Part shown: piece by piece, positions 9,329 through 17,285 of the stretch
Numbering within the stretch: position 1 is the stretch's first letter
Layout of the letters: each line of letters opens with the position of its first letter
Source: Sphingomonas sp. HF-S4
Lineage (GTDB): Bacteria > Pseudomonadota > Alphaproteobacteria > Sphingomonadales > Sphingomonadaceae
Length of the DNA: 64,000 nt
NCBI RefSeq assembly: GCF_032911445.1
Contig: NZ_JAWJEJ010000002.1
Span: forward strand, 620,001-684,000
Reading direction: 5' to 3'
Notes under the pieces: model-generated
Told to the model about the DNA's origin: nothing
The model's database searches: none
Seen by the model: only the letters and a program-made list of their open reading frames with translations
Position numbers and translations under genes: made by a program

Positions 9329-10396
9329 TCAGCCGCGCTGGGCCCGCTGCAATAGTTTCTGATCGGCCAAAACCAGCGCCATCATCGCCTCGACCACCGG
9401 CACGCCGCGGATGCCGACGCATGGATCGTGCCGCCCCTTGGTGCGGATCTCGGCGGCATTGCCCTCTCGATCGACCGTCTCCACGGGCGTGAGGATCGAG
9501 CTGGTCGGCTTGAACGCGGCGCGCACGCGCACCGGCTGGCCGGTCGAGATCCCCCCCGCGATCCCGCCGGCATGGTTGGCGAGGAACTCCGGGCCCTCGC
9601 TGCCCGGCCGCATCGGATCGGCATTGGCCTCGCCGGTGGCAAGCGCGGCCGCGAAGCCGTCGCCGATCTCGACGCCCTTTACGGCGTTGATCGACATGAC
9701 CGCCGCAGCGAGCTCGCTGTCGAGCTTGGCATAAAGCGGCGCCCCCCAGCCGGCGGGCACCCCGGTTGCCTCGCAGGTAACGGTCGCGCCGAGCGACGAG
9801 CCGGCCTTGCGCGCCTCGTCGACCAAAGCCTCCCAGCGCCGGGCTGCCTCGGCGTCGGGGGAGAAGAAGGCGTTGCGATCGATCTCGGCGGCGTCGAAGC
9901 GCGAATAGAGGATCGGCGCATGCCCGATCGCCTCGACCCAGCCGGTGATCGTCACTTCGGGGATGACCAGCCGTGCGACCGCGCCTGCCGCCACGCGCGC
10001 CGCGGTCTCGCGCGCCGAGCTGCGCCCGCCGCCGCGATAATCGCGAAAGCCATATTTGGCGTCATAGGCATAGTCGGCATGGCCGGGGCGATAGGCCGCG
10101 GCGACCTCGCTGTAATCCTTCGAGCGCTGGTCGACATTCTCGATCATCAGGCTGATCGGCGTGCCGGTGGTGCGTCCTTCGAACACGCCCGAGAGGATGC
10201 GGACCTGGTCGGGCTCCTGGCGCTGGGTGGTGAAGCGCGACTGGCCCGGACGGCGCTTGTCGAGAAACGGCTGGATATCGGCTTCGGACAAAGTGAGCCC
10301 CGGCGGGCAGCCATCGACCACCACGCCCAGCGCAGGCCCATGGCTCTCGCCCCAGGTGGTGAAGCGGAACACGCGTCCGAAGGTGTTGAAGCTCAA
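9329..10396 (-). CDS. aroC: Chorismate synthase
   Basis: A 355-residue enzyme that converts EPSP to chorismate using reduced FMN, the last shikimate-pathway step. The N-terminus [20 protein letters not shown] is diagnostic; [34 protein letters not shown] and the C-terminal [17 protein letters not shown] are also present. The apparent start is TTG 10396, because the conserved N-terminus begins there. This TTG overlaps the TGA stop of the upstream acetyltransferase (TTGA), indicating translational coupling, with GGGGAC as a plausible ribosome-binding site. It is the last gene of the overlapped minus-strand operon. Confidence 0.97.
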   Translation of the reverse strand: MSFNTFGRVFRFTTWGESHGPALGVVVDGCPPGLTLSEADIQPFLDKRRPGQSRFTTQRQEPDQVRILSGVFEGRTTGTPISLMIENVDQRSKDYSEVAAAYRPGHADYAYDAKYGFRDYRGGGRSSARETAARVAAGAVARLVIPEVTITGWVEAIGHAPILYSRFDAAEIDRNAFFSPDAEAARRWEALVDEARKAGSSLGATVTCEATGVPAGWGAPLYAKLDSELAAAVMSINAVKGVEIGDGFAAALATGEANADPMRPGSEGPEFLANHAGGIAGGISTGQPVRVRAAFKPTSSILTPVETVDREGNAAEIRTKGRHDPCVGIRGVPVVEAMMALVLADQKLLQRAQRG

Positions 10397-10920
10397 AGGT
10401 CCCCGCCCAGTTGTGCGAACGCGCTTGCGTGCGTCGCGGCACCGCGCGCGCCGCACGGCATGGCGCCACCCTGGAGCGGCAGCGCCAGCAGATAGTCGCC
10501 CGCATAAGGCGAGGCAAATCCGCGCGCCCAATCGGCCGAAAAGCCGAAGCGCTCGTAATAGGCCGGATCGCCGAGCACGAAGACCAGCATCGCCCCGGCG
10601 CCCTCAAGCTGTGCCAGGCTGGCGCGCACCAGCGCCTCGGCGACGCCCTGCCCGCGCTGGCCGGCATCGACCGCGAGCGGCGCCAGTGCCACCGCGGCGA
10701 TCGGCTTGCCCGCGATCTCCACGGCCATCCGGCTATAGACGATCACCCCGGCAAGGCTGCCGGTCTCCTCGTCATCGGCGACGAGCGTGAGCACCATGTC
10801 GCCGTCGATGCACAGCCGCTGGACCAGCATCGCCTCGCCGGCATCGGGAAAGGCCTTTCGCAGCAACGCATCGATCGCCGCCACGTCCCCGCCGGTCGCG
10901 GGGCGGATCGCGATGGTCAC
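10393..10920 (-). CDS. GNAT family N-acetyltransferase
   Basis: A 175-residue single-domain GNAT protein. The acetyl-CoA-binding motif A is seen as [20 protein letters not shown], followed by [19 protein letters not shown], which matches the YhbS-like group (predicted N-acetyltransferases with the GDPxYYxRFGF signature). The substrate is unknown. The start is GTG 10920, overlapping the fabI stop (GTGA), and its own stop overlaps the aroC start. It is therefore translationally embedded between fatty-acid and aromatic-amino-acid genes, a conserved-looking but functionally unexplained position. Confidence 0.88.
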   Translation of the reverse strand: MTIAIRPATGGDVAAIDALLRKAFPDAGEAMLVQRLCIDGDMVLTLVADDEETGSLAGVIVYSRMAVEIAGKPIAAVALAPLAVDAGQRGQGVAEALVRASLAQLEGAGAMLVFVLGDPAYYERFGFSADWARGFASPYAGDYLLALPLQGGAMPCGARGAATHASAFAQLGGDL

Positions 10921-11720
10921 GCCAATGCGATATCCGGCGCATCCTCGGCCTTCATCCCGATGACGTTGTAGCCCGCATCGACATGGTGGGTCTCGCCGGT
11001 GACGCCGCTCGCCAGGTCGCTGAGCAGATAGAGGCCGGCGCCGCCGACATCCTCGATCGTCACGTTGCGCTTGAGCGGCGAATTGAGCTCGTTCCACTTG
11101 AGGATCAGGCGGAAGTCGCCGATGCCCGAAGCGGCGAGCGTCTTGATCGGTCCCGCCGAGATCGCATTGACGCGGATATTGTCGCGGCCCAGATCGACCG
11201 CGAGATACTGGACGCTGGTCTCGAGCGCGGCCTTGGCGACGCCCATCACATTGTAGTGCGGGATCACCTTCTCGGCGCCGTAGTAGCTGAGCGTCAGCAG
11301 CGATCCGCCGTTCGGCATCATCTTCGATGCGCGCTGCGCCACTGCGACGAACGAATAGACGCTGATGTTCATCGTCATCAGGAAATTGTCGAGGCTGGTA
11401 TCGACATAGCCGCCGCGCAGCTCGTTCTTGTCCGAAAAGCCGATCGCATGAACGACGAAGTCGATCGCCGGCCAGCGCTCGGCCAGCGTCGCGAAGGTCT
11501 TGTCGAGCTCGGCCATGTCCGAGACGTCGCAATCGATCAGGAAATCGCTGCCGAGTTGCTCGGCCAGCGGCCGCACGCGCTTCTCGAGCGCTTCCCCCTG
11601 ATAGCTGAACGCGAGTTCCGCGCCCTGTTCGCGCAGCTTCTGGGCGATCCCCCATGCCAGCGAACGATCGTTCGCCAGGCCCATGATCAACCCGCGCTTG
11701 CCCTGCATCAATCCCGTCAC
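10917..11720 (-). CDS. fabI: Enoyl-[acyl-carrier-protein] reductase (NADH)
   Basis: A 267-residue SDR-type enoyl-ACP reductase, the last step of the fatty-acid elongation cycle. The N-terminal GLANDRSLAWGIAQ is the FabI nucleotide-binding variant of the Rossmann glycine motif. SYYGAEKVIPHYNVMGVAKA carries the Tyr-x6-Lys catalytic pair, and AISAGPIKTLAASGI follows. The start is GTG 11720, overlapping the TGA of the upstream yihY-like gene (GTGA). The length is typical. It is the target of triclosan-type inhibitors in other bacteria. Confidence 0.96.
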   Translation of the reverse strand: MTGLMQGKRGLIMGLANDRSLAWGIAQKLREQGAELAFSYQGEALEKRVRPLAEQLGSDFLIDCDVSDMAELDKTFATLAERWPAIDFVVHAIGFSDKNELRGGYVDTSLDNFLMTMNISVYSFVAVAQRASKMMPNGGSLLTLSYYGAEKVIPHYNVMGVAKAALETSVQYLAVDLGRDNIRVNAISAGPIKTLAASGIGDFRLILKWNELNSPLKRNVTIEDVGGAGLYLLSDLASGVTGETHHVDAGYNVIGMKAEDAPDIALA

Positions 11721-12664
11721 GACGCCACTTCCTCCTTTTGCGGCGCCCCCTCTACTCCGTTCGGAGGCGTTTCGGCTAGCGCGGCGTTAAGCTCGGCCCC
11801 CGCAACCATGCCCAGGCCGACCAGGTAGAAGAAGATAAGCGCGATCATCACGCCGGCAAGGCTGCCATAGGTAAGGTCGTAGCCACCCAGGTTGCTCAGC
11901 ATCAGCGGCAGCAGCGACGTGACCGAAAGCCACCAGATCGTCGTGAAGGCTGCGCCCGGCCATTTGGGGCATTTCCCCTTGCGGAACCGGCTGGGGGTGA
12001 GCGAATAGAACAGGATGTAGAGCGCCCCGAACAGCGCGAGCGCCGGCGCGAACTTGGTGAAGGCGACGATCGTCTGCGCGTTCGATGCCCAGGGCAGCAA
12101 CTTGTAGAGGAACTGCTCGACGCCGGTCAGGATCACCTGGAAGCTGAACGCCGCCATCGCCAGGATCACCGACGCGACGATCATCCCGATCGACCCCAGC
12201 CGATAACGCCAGAAGGGCGTGCTCGAACTCACGCCATAGGCCTGGCGCAGGATGCCGCGCAGCGTCTCGATGAAACCCGCGGTGGTCCACAGCCCCACGA
12301 TCGCGCCGAACCACAGCAGGTTGCCGGTGCGCGCCTGGAGCACGTCCGACGCAGGCTTGCGGAGCACGTCGGCAACATCGGGGGGCACGGTCTGGAGGAA
12401 CGCCTCGAGCGTGCGGATGCCTTCGCTACTGCGTCCGACAAGTTGCGCGATCGCCGCGGCTACGATCACGAAGGGGAAAAGCGTGACCAGCGAGAGATAG
12501 GCGAGGTTGCCGGCATAGGTGAACCCCTCGTTGAAGGTATCCACCACCACGCGCTTGACGACGTAGAAAAAGCGCGGGCCCGCGCCGATCTTGCCGAGCA
12601 GGCCCTGGATGCGGGCGCCCAGTCCCGGCTTCGCCTCGTCGGCGTCTGTTTCCCCTGTGTTCAC
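11717..12664 (-). CDS. YihY/BrkB family inner-membrane protein
   Basis: A 315-residue integral membrane protein with about six hydrophobic segments. Family-typical features are AYLSLVTLFPFVIVAAAIAQ, LWTTAGFIETLRGILRQAYG and the C-terminal LIFFYLVGLGMVAGAELNA. The family was once called ribonuclease BN by mistake and its molecular role is still unsettled. The start is GTG 12664, seven bases beyond the dnaJ-like stop. The C-terminal tail after the last helix is short and charged. It is co-transcribed with dnaJ-like, fabI, GNAT and aroC. Confidence 0.9.
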   Translation of the reverse strand: MNTGETDADEAKPGLGARIQGLLGKIGAGPRFFYVVKRVVVDTFNEGFTYAGNLAYLSLVTLFPFVIVAAAIAQLVGRSSEGIRTLEAFLQTVPPDVADVLRKPASDVLQARTGNLLWFGAIVGLWTTAGFIETLRGILRQAYGVSSSTPFWRYRLGSIGMIVASVILAMAAFSFQVILTGVEQFLYKLLPWASNAQTIVAFTKFAPALALFGALYILFYSLTPSRFRKGKCPKWPGAAFTTIWWLSVTSLLPLMLSNLGGYDLTYGSLAGVMIALIFFYLVGLGMVAGAELNAALAETPPNGVEGAPQKEEVAS

Positions 12665-12670
12665 AGAGAC

Positions 12671-13600
12671 TCAGACGCCCATGCGGCCCCGCGGGTTCCC
12701 CTTGTCCTGCCAGCCCTGCACGAACTCGACCAGTGCATCGTCATCGACGGGCAGGTCGACCATCAGCGTAACGAGCAGGTCGCCGCGCCCGCTCGGCTTC
12801 TTGTGGAAGCCGCGGCCCTTGAGGCGGAGCACCTTGCCCGAAGTCGATCCCTTGGGAACCTTGAGCATCACCGCGCCGTCGGGCGTCGGCACGCGGACGT
12901 CGGCGCCGAGTACCGCCTCGGACAGGCTCACCGGCAAGTCGAGCCGGATATCGTCGCCCTCGCGGACGAAGAAGCGGTGCGGCTGGACGTCGATCGTGAC
13001 GATCGCGTCGCCGAACCCGCCCGGGCCTTCCTCGCCCTTGCCGGCAAGCCGCATCTGGGTGCCGGTCTCGACGCCTGCGGGGAGCTTCAAGTCGATCGTC
13101 TTGCCGTCGCGCAGCGTGATCCGTTGGGGTGCGAGCGAGGCTGCATCCTCGAAGGCGACGGCGAGGCGATAGGCGACGTTCGCGCCCTTCGCCGCTGCCT
13201 TGCGCCCGAATCCACCGAAGCCGCCGCTGAACCCACTGCCGCCGCGCCGCGCGCCGCCGCCAAACAACCCCTCGAAGATGTCGCCGATGTCGCTCGATTC
13301 GCCGCCGAAGTCGAAGCCGCCGCCGCTGCCGGGGCGGAACCCGCCTTGCTGCCCGCCGAAACCGAAGGGCGCGGCGGGATTGCCGTCGCCGTCGATCTCG
13401 CCGCGATCGAAGCGCGCGCGCTTGTCCTTGTCGCTCAGCAGGTCGTACGCCGACGTGACCTGGCTGAACTTCTCGGACGCCTTGGGATTGTCCTTGTTGC
13501 GGTCGGGGTGCAGCTCCTTGGCGAGCTTGCGATAGGCCTTCTTGATATCGGCCTCCGTCGCGCCCCGTGCCACGCCAAGAGTTGCATAAGGATCGGCCAC
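12671..13600 (-). CDS. DnaJ C-terminal domain protein, CbpA-like Hsp40
   Basis: A 309-residue type II J-protein. Residues 1-68 form a J domain with the HPD tripeptide ([12 protein letters not shown]). A long Gly/Phe-rich linker follows (about residues 75-130, many GG, GF and FGG repeats). Two C-terminal substrate-binding beta domains follow ([20 protein letters not shown], then [17 protein letters not shown]). The four CxxCxGxG zinc repeats of true DnaJ are absent. It stimulates a DnaK-type Hsp70. It is the first gene of the minus-strand operon leading to fabI and aroC. Confidence 0.93.
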   Translation of the reverse strand: MADPYATLGVARGATEADIKKAYRKLAKELHPDRNKDNPKASEKFSQVTSAYDLLSDKDKRARFDRGEIDGDGNPAAPFGFGGQQGGFRPGSGGGFDFGGESSDIGDIFEGLFGGGARRGGSGFSGGFGGFGRKAAAKGANVAYRLAVAFEDAASLAPQRITLRDGKTIDLKLPAGVETGTQMRLAGKGEEGPGGFGDAIVTIDVQPHRFFVREGDDIRLDLPVSLSEAVLGADVRVPTPDGAVMLKVPKGSTSGKVLRLKGRGFHKKPSGRGDLLVTLMVDLPVDDDALVEFVQGWQDKGNPRGRMGV

Positions 13601-13696
13601 GCACTTCCCCGTTCGAAAATCGTCACTGTTGAACGCCCTTACAGGCGCTTTTCGCCCGCGAACATCGGCGCGGCAGGCGTTTTTCGCAAGCCCGGC

Positions 13697-14587
13697 TCAG
13701 ACCGGCACGGTTTCCAGCGGCTCGACGTCGACCGAGACGTGCATCTTCTGCGCCCCCCAGCCGAGCACGATTCCGTCGATCGGCGCGACATCGGCATAGT
13801 CGCGGCCGATCGCGACGACGATGTGATCGCCCGCCATCCAGATGCCGTTGGTGGGGTCGACCCCGACCCAGCCGAGATCGGGCCCGCCCCAGACCAGCAC
13901 CCAGGCATGCGTGGCGTCCGCACCGACCAGCCGCGGCTGCCCCGGCGGCGGCAACGTGCGGATATAGCCCGAGGCATAGGCCGCGGGCAGCCCGGCGGCG
14001 CGCAAGCCGGAGATCATGATCTGGGCGAAATCCTGGCAGACCCCACCGCGCTTTAGAAAGGCTTCGCGCGGCGGCGTATCGACCAAGGTGGCAGCCGGAT
14101 CGAAGGCGAATTCGCGCTGGATGCGCAGTGCCAGCGCGATCGCTGCGTCGAGCACGCCGCGGTCCGGCGCCAGTTCCTGCGCGCACCATGCAGCGATATC
14201 GCGATCGAGCGGGATCAGCGGCGAGGGAAAGAGATAGGCGGCCGGGCTCGCCGGCGAGGCATCGCGGCTGGCGCGCGCGCGCTCGGCGACTTCGGCAAGG
14301 GTAGGATCGTCGGGCGCGGGGATCGGCACCTGGCGTTCGACCCGCACGCGCGCGCGGCTTTCGATCGTCAGGCTGCGCGCGGGCGCCTCGACGACGAGGC
14401 GGACGACATTGGCGAGCCCGGCCTCGGCGCGGGCAGGGGAGACGCGGCCCTCGGGCTCGAGCACCAGGGCATGCTCGATCAGTTGCTGCCCCGACCAGTG
14501 GATCGGCTTGAGGCGAAGGTTGTTGCGCGCGAACCCGACCGGCTCGGCATAGTCGAAGCGCGTGACATGGCGGATCTGGTAGAGCAT
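13697..14587 (-). CDS. Transglutaminase-like cysteine protease-fold protein
   Basis: A 296-residue protein. An N-terminal beta domain begins YQIRHVTRFDYAEPVGFARN. A transglutaminase core follows, with catalytic Cys in RGGVCQDFAQIMI, His in DATHAWVLVW and Asp in GVDPTNGIW. Bacterial members of this group (COG1305) sit beside circularly permuted ATP-grasp and alpha-E proteins, as here: the fused ATP-grasp/alpha-E gene ends five bases upstream on the same strand. Comparative genomics has predicted that such clusters make or cleave an unknown peptide-like product. The start is ATG 14587. Confidence 0.92.
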   Translation of the reverse strand: MLYQIRHVTRFDYAEPVGFARNNLRLKPIHWSGQQLIEHALVLEPEGRVSPARAEAGLANVVRLVVEAPARSLTIESRARVRVERQVPIPAPDDPTLAEVAERARASRDASPASPAAYLFPSPLIPLDRDIAAWCAQELAPDRGVLDAAIALALRIQREFAFDPAATLVDTPPREAFLKRGGVCQDFAQIMISGLRAAGLPAAYASGYIRTLPPPGQPRLVGADATHAWVLVWGGPDLGWVGVDPTNGIWMAGDHIVVAIGRDYADVAPIDGIVLGWGAQKMHVSVDVEPLETVPV

Positions 14588-14592
14588 CGCGC

Positions 14593-17076
14593 TCAGGCCA
14601 GTACGAGGCCGGCGGCGCGCAGCGGCTCGGCGCCGTGGAGGAAATAGCGCCGTGCAACCGCTGCCGACAGCGACGCGAGGCGCGCTTCGAGGTCGCCGAG
14701 CAGCGCATCGTCGATCCGCGTCGCATTGGCAGTGACGAGGATCGCTGCGATCTCGCGCGCGCGCTCCTGCTGCGGCTCGGCGAGCCCATCATCGGAAAGC
14801 ACCGGCAGCTTGTTGAGATGCGCCGAGATCGCCGCGACCTGGAAAGCGAGCGCGCGCGGATTGTTGGGATCGAGCGTCACCAGGTCGAGCACCGGCACGC
14901 GGGCCATGCCCGTAAGGTAGCGCTGGCGATAGCTGATCTGGCTGTCCATCAGGTCGAGCAAGGTCGAAAGGTCGTCGGCCGTCGCGTCGCGCCCGCCGAA
15001 CGCGCGGATGCAGCGGATCGCCCCCAGCGCACGCTCGATTCGCCGGCCAATGTCGTGGAAGCGCCACGCCTCGGTGCGTGTCATATGCTCGCTCGCGAGC
15101 CCGTTGAGCGCCGAATAGCGCCGCTGGAGCGACCCGGCCTTGTCGAGCAGCACCCCGCGTTGCGGGAAGGGCGCGTCGAGCAGCCGGATCATGTCGGCCG
15201 AGAGCCGCTCGCGTGAGACTTCGCCGATCAGTCGCGCCTGGCGATTGATCGCGCGGACGCTGTACCAGCCGTCTTCGCCTTCGAGCGCGGTGCGCGCGAG
15301 TTGGGTCAGGTCGGCGCGCTTGACTCCCTTCGCTTCGGGCGCCGCGCCCGACGCGACGATCAGCCGGGTCAGCCGCCCCACCGTATCGAGTGGCAGCGCC
15401 GCGCCGGTATCTGCGCCGATCGAATGGCCGAGCAGCACGCGGATCAGTCCGAGCAGCGCCTCGCCGCGTTCGAGATAACGGCCGAGCCAGAATAGATTGT
15501 CGGCAACGCGGCTGGGGAGCGTGCCCGGATTGCGGCGCAGCTGGGTGGTGTCGTCGGCGGGGAGTAGCGAGACCGGCGCGACCGGCTCGGAGCCGTGGAT
15601 GCAGACATCGGCCGACCAGATGCCGTCGCCCATCACTGCCGCGCGCGCGTCGGGATGCTCGCCGATCCGTGCGAACCCGCCGGGAAGCACGGTCCAGCGT
15701 CCGTCGCGGCCGCGCGCCGCGAACACCCGCAGCGTGAAGGGACGCGGCGCAAGCACGTCGTCGGCGACCACCGGCATCGTCGACAGGCGAACGATCTCCT
15801 GCCCGACATAATCCTGCGGACGGCGTGCCAGGTCGTCGAGCAGCGCGGCGCGCGCCTCGGCGTCGAGCGCGGTGCCGAGCACCGGCTTGCCGCCCGGAAG
15901 TCCCAGCGGCGCGATGCCGAACGCCGGCGCGATCAGCAGCGAATCGAGATGCGCGGCGACATGGTCGCGCTCGGCATCCTGCCCGCACCACCACGTCGCG
16001 ATATTGGGGAGCTTGAGCGCCTCGCCGGTCAGCACCTGCGCCAGCCGCGGCAGGAAGGCGGCGAAGGCCGGCGCTTCGAGCAGCCCGGCGCCGGGCGCGT
16101 TGGCGATGACGACATTGCCCGCGGCGACTGCGTCGATCACGCCGGGGATGCCGATCGTCGAATGCGAATCGAGCGCGAGCGGATCGAGCAGCCGCGGATC
16201 GAGCCGGTGCCACAGCGCATCGACCCGCTTCATCCCCGCGATCGTGCGGACATAAAGCTGGTCGTCGAGCACCGCGAGATCGGCACCCTCGACGAGCAGG
16301 AAGCCAAGGTAGCGCGCTAGATGCGCCTGCTCGGCATAGCTGGGATTGAGGCGGCCGGGGGTGAGCAACGCGATCCGCGGCTCGGCGCGGCGGCAGGCGG
16401 CGGCGACGCCCTCGCGGAAGGCGGCGAAGAACGGCGCGTGACGCTCGATGTTGAGCCGCGACTGGAGCTCGCCCAGCGTCCGCGCGATCGCCAGCCGGTT
16501 CTCCAGCGCATAGCCGGCGCCCGCCGGCGCGCGGAGGTGATCGGCAAGCACGCGCCACTCGCCGCTCGGGCCCCGGCACAGATCGACCGCGACGAACTGG
16601 AGATGATGGTCGCCCGGCGGCGTCAGCCGTGCGAGCGGGCGGAGGAAATAGGGGCTGCCGGTGACCAGCGCGGCGGGGACGTGTCCGTCGGCGACCAGCC
16701 TGCTCTCGCCGTACAGATCCTGGAGGATCGTCTCCAGCAGCTCGGCACGCTGCGCCACCCCCGCTGCGATGCCGTCCCATTCGGTGTGCTCGATCAGCAG
16801 CGGAACCGGGGAAAGCGGCCAGGGACGCTCCTCGCCTTCGTCGACGATGCGGAAGCCGGTGCCGATATCCTCGGCATGGCGCTGCGCCCGCTCGCGGACG
16901 GGCTCCAGCCCTTCGCCCGAGACCGCGGCGAGTTCCTCGAACAGCGCCGACCAGGCGGGATCGCGCGTGCCTGCGCACAGCACGTCGCCCGCGGGGACGT
17001 GCGCGCAATAATCGGCGATCCAACGATCGGCGATCGTCGCGGCGTCGAACAACGATGTCGCGGCGCGGCTGGCCAA
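14593..17076 (-). CDS. Circularly permuted ATP-grasp / alpha-E domain fusion protein
   Basis: A protein of about 827 residues. The N-terminal two thirds is a circularly permuted type-2 ATP-grasp domain (GYALENRLAIARTLGE, ALLTPGRLNPSYAEQAHLAR, NAPGAGLLEAPAFAAFLPRL, LPNIATWWCGQ). From about residue 515 (LPSRVADNLFWLGRYLERGE) it is an alpha-E helical domain. In many bacteria these are two adjacent genes; here they are one chain. ATP-grasp enzymes ligate a carboxylate to an amine with ATP, but the substrate of this group is unknown. Start: TTG 17076 has GAAGGGAAG upstream; an in-frame ATG at 17184 would add 36 residues that do not look coding. It is followed by its transglutaminase partner. Confidence 0.9.
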   Translation of the reverse strand: MASRAATSLFDAATIADRWIADYCAHVPAGDVLCAGTRDPAWSALFEELAAVSGEGLEPVRERAQRHAEDIGTGFRIVDEGEERPWPLSPVPLLIEHTEWDGIAAGVAQRAELLETILQDLYGESRLVADGHVPAALVTGSPYFLRPLARLTPPGDHHLQFVAVDLCRGPSGEWRVLADHLRAPAGAGYALENRLAIARTLGELQSRLNIERHAPFFAAFREGVAAACRRAEPRIALLTPGRLNPSYAEQAHLARYLGFLLVEGADLAVLDDQLYVRTIAGMKRVDALWHRLDPRLLDPLALDSHSTIGIPGVIDAVAAGNVVIANAPGAGLLEAPAFAAFLPRLAQVLTGEALKLPNIATWWCGQDAERDHVAAHLDSLLIAPAFGIAPLGLPGGKPVLGTALDAEARAALLDDLARRPQDYVGQEIVRLSTMPVVADDVLAPRPFTLRVFAARGRDGRWTVLPGGFARIGEHPDARAAVMGDGIWSADVCIHGSEPVAPVSLLPADDTTQLRRNPGTLPSRVADNLFWLGRYLERGEALLGLIRVLLGHSIGADTGAALPLDTVGRLTRLIVASGAAPEAKGVKRADLTQLARTALEGEDGWYSVRAINRQARLIGEVSRERLSADMIRLLDAPFPQRGVLLDKAGSLQRRYSALNGLASEHMTRTEAWRFHDIGRRIERALGAIRCIRAFGGRDATADDLSTLLDLMDSQISYRQRYLTGMARVPVLDLVTLDPNNPRALAFQVAAISAHLNKLPVLSDDGLAEPQQERAREIAAILVTANATRIDDALLGDLEARLASLSAAVARRYFLHGAEPLRAAGLVLA

Positions 17077-17285
17077 GATGCGCTTCCCTTCGTGCGAGGG
17101 GGTGATGGGGGAAAGGTTGCTGCAAGGCAACAAGCGATGCTTGCAGAGGGGGCGGATGCGGCGACCTACCCGCAATTTGCGCATCGTTACCGGATCGGGC
17201 GCGCTTTCCGGCTTCCCTGCGGCGGCGGATGTCGCATGATGCGAGGCGGGGGACGCCGCGGGAACGGCGTCGCGGAGGAAACGCG

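Noticed and set aside
12443..14056. 537-residue plus-strand frame over yihY-like, dnaJ-like and transglutaminase genes
   Set aside because: Antisense shadow of three well-supported genes, with no ribosome-binding site or domain.
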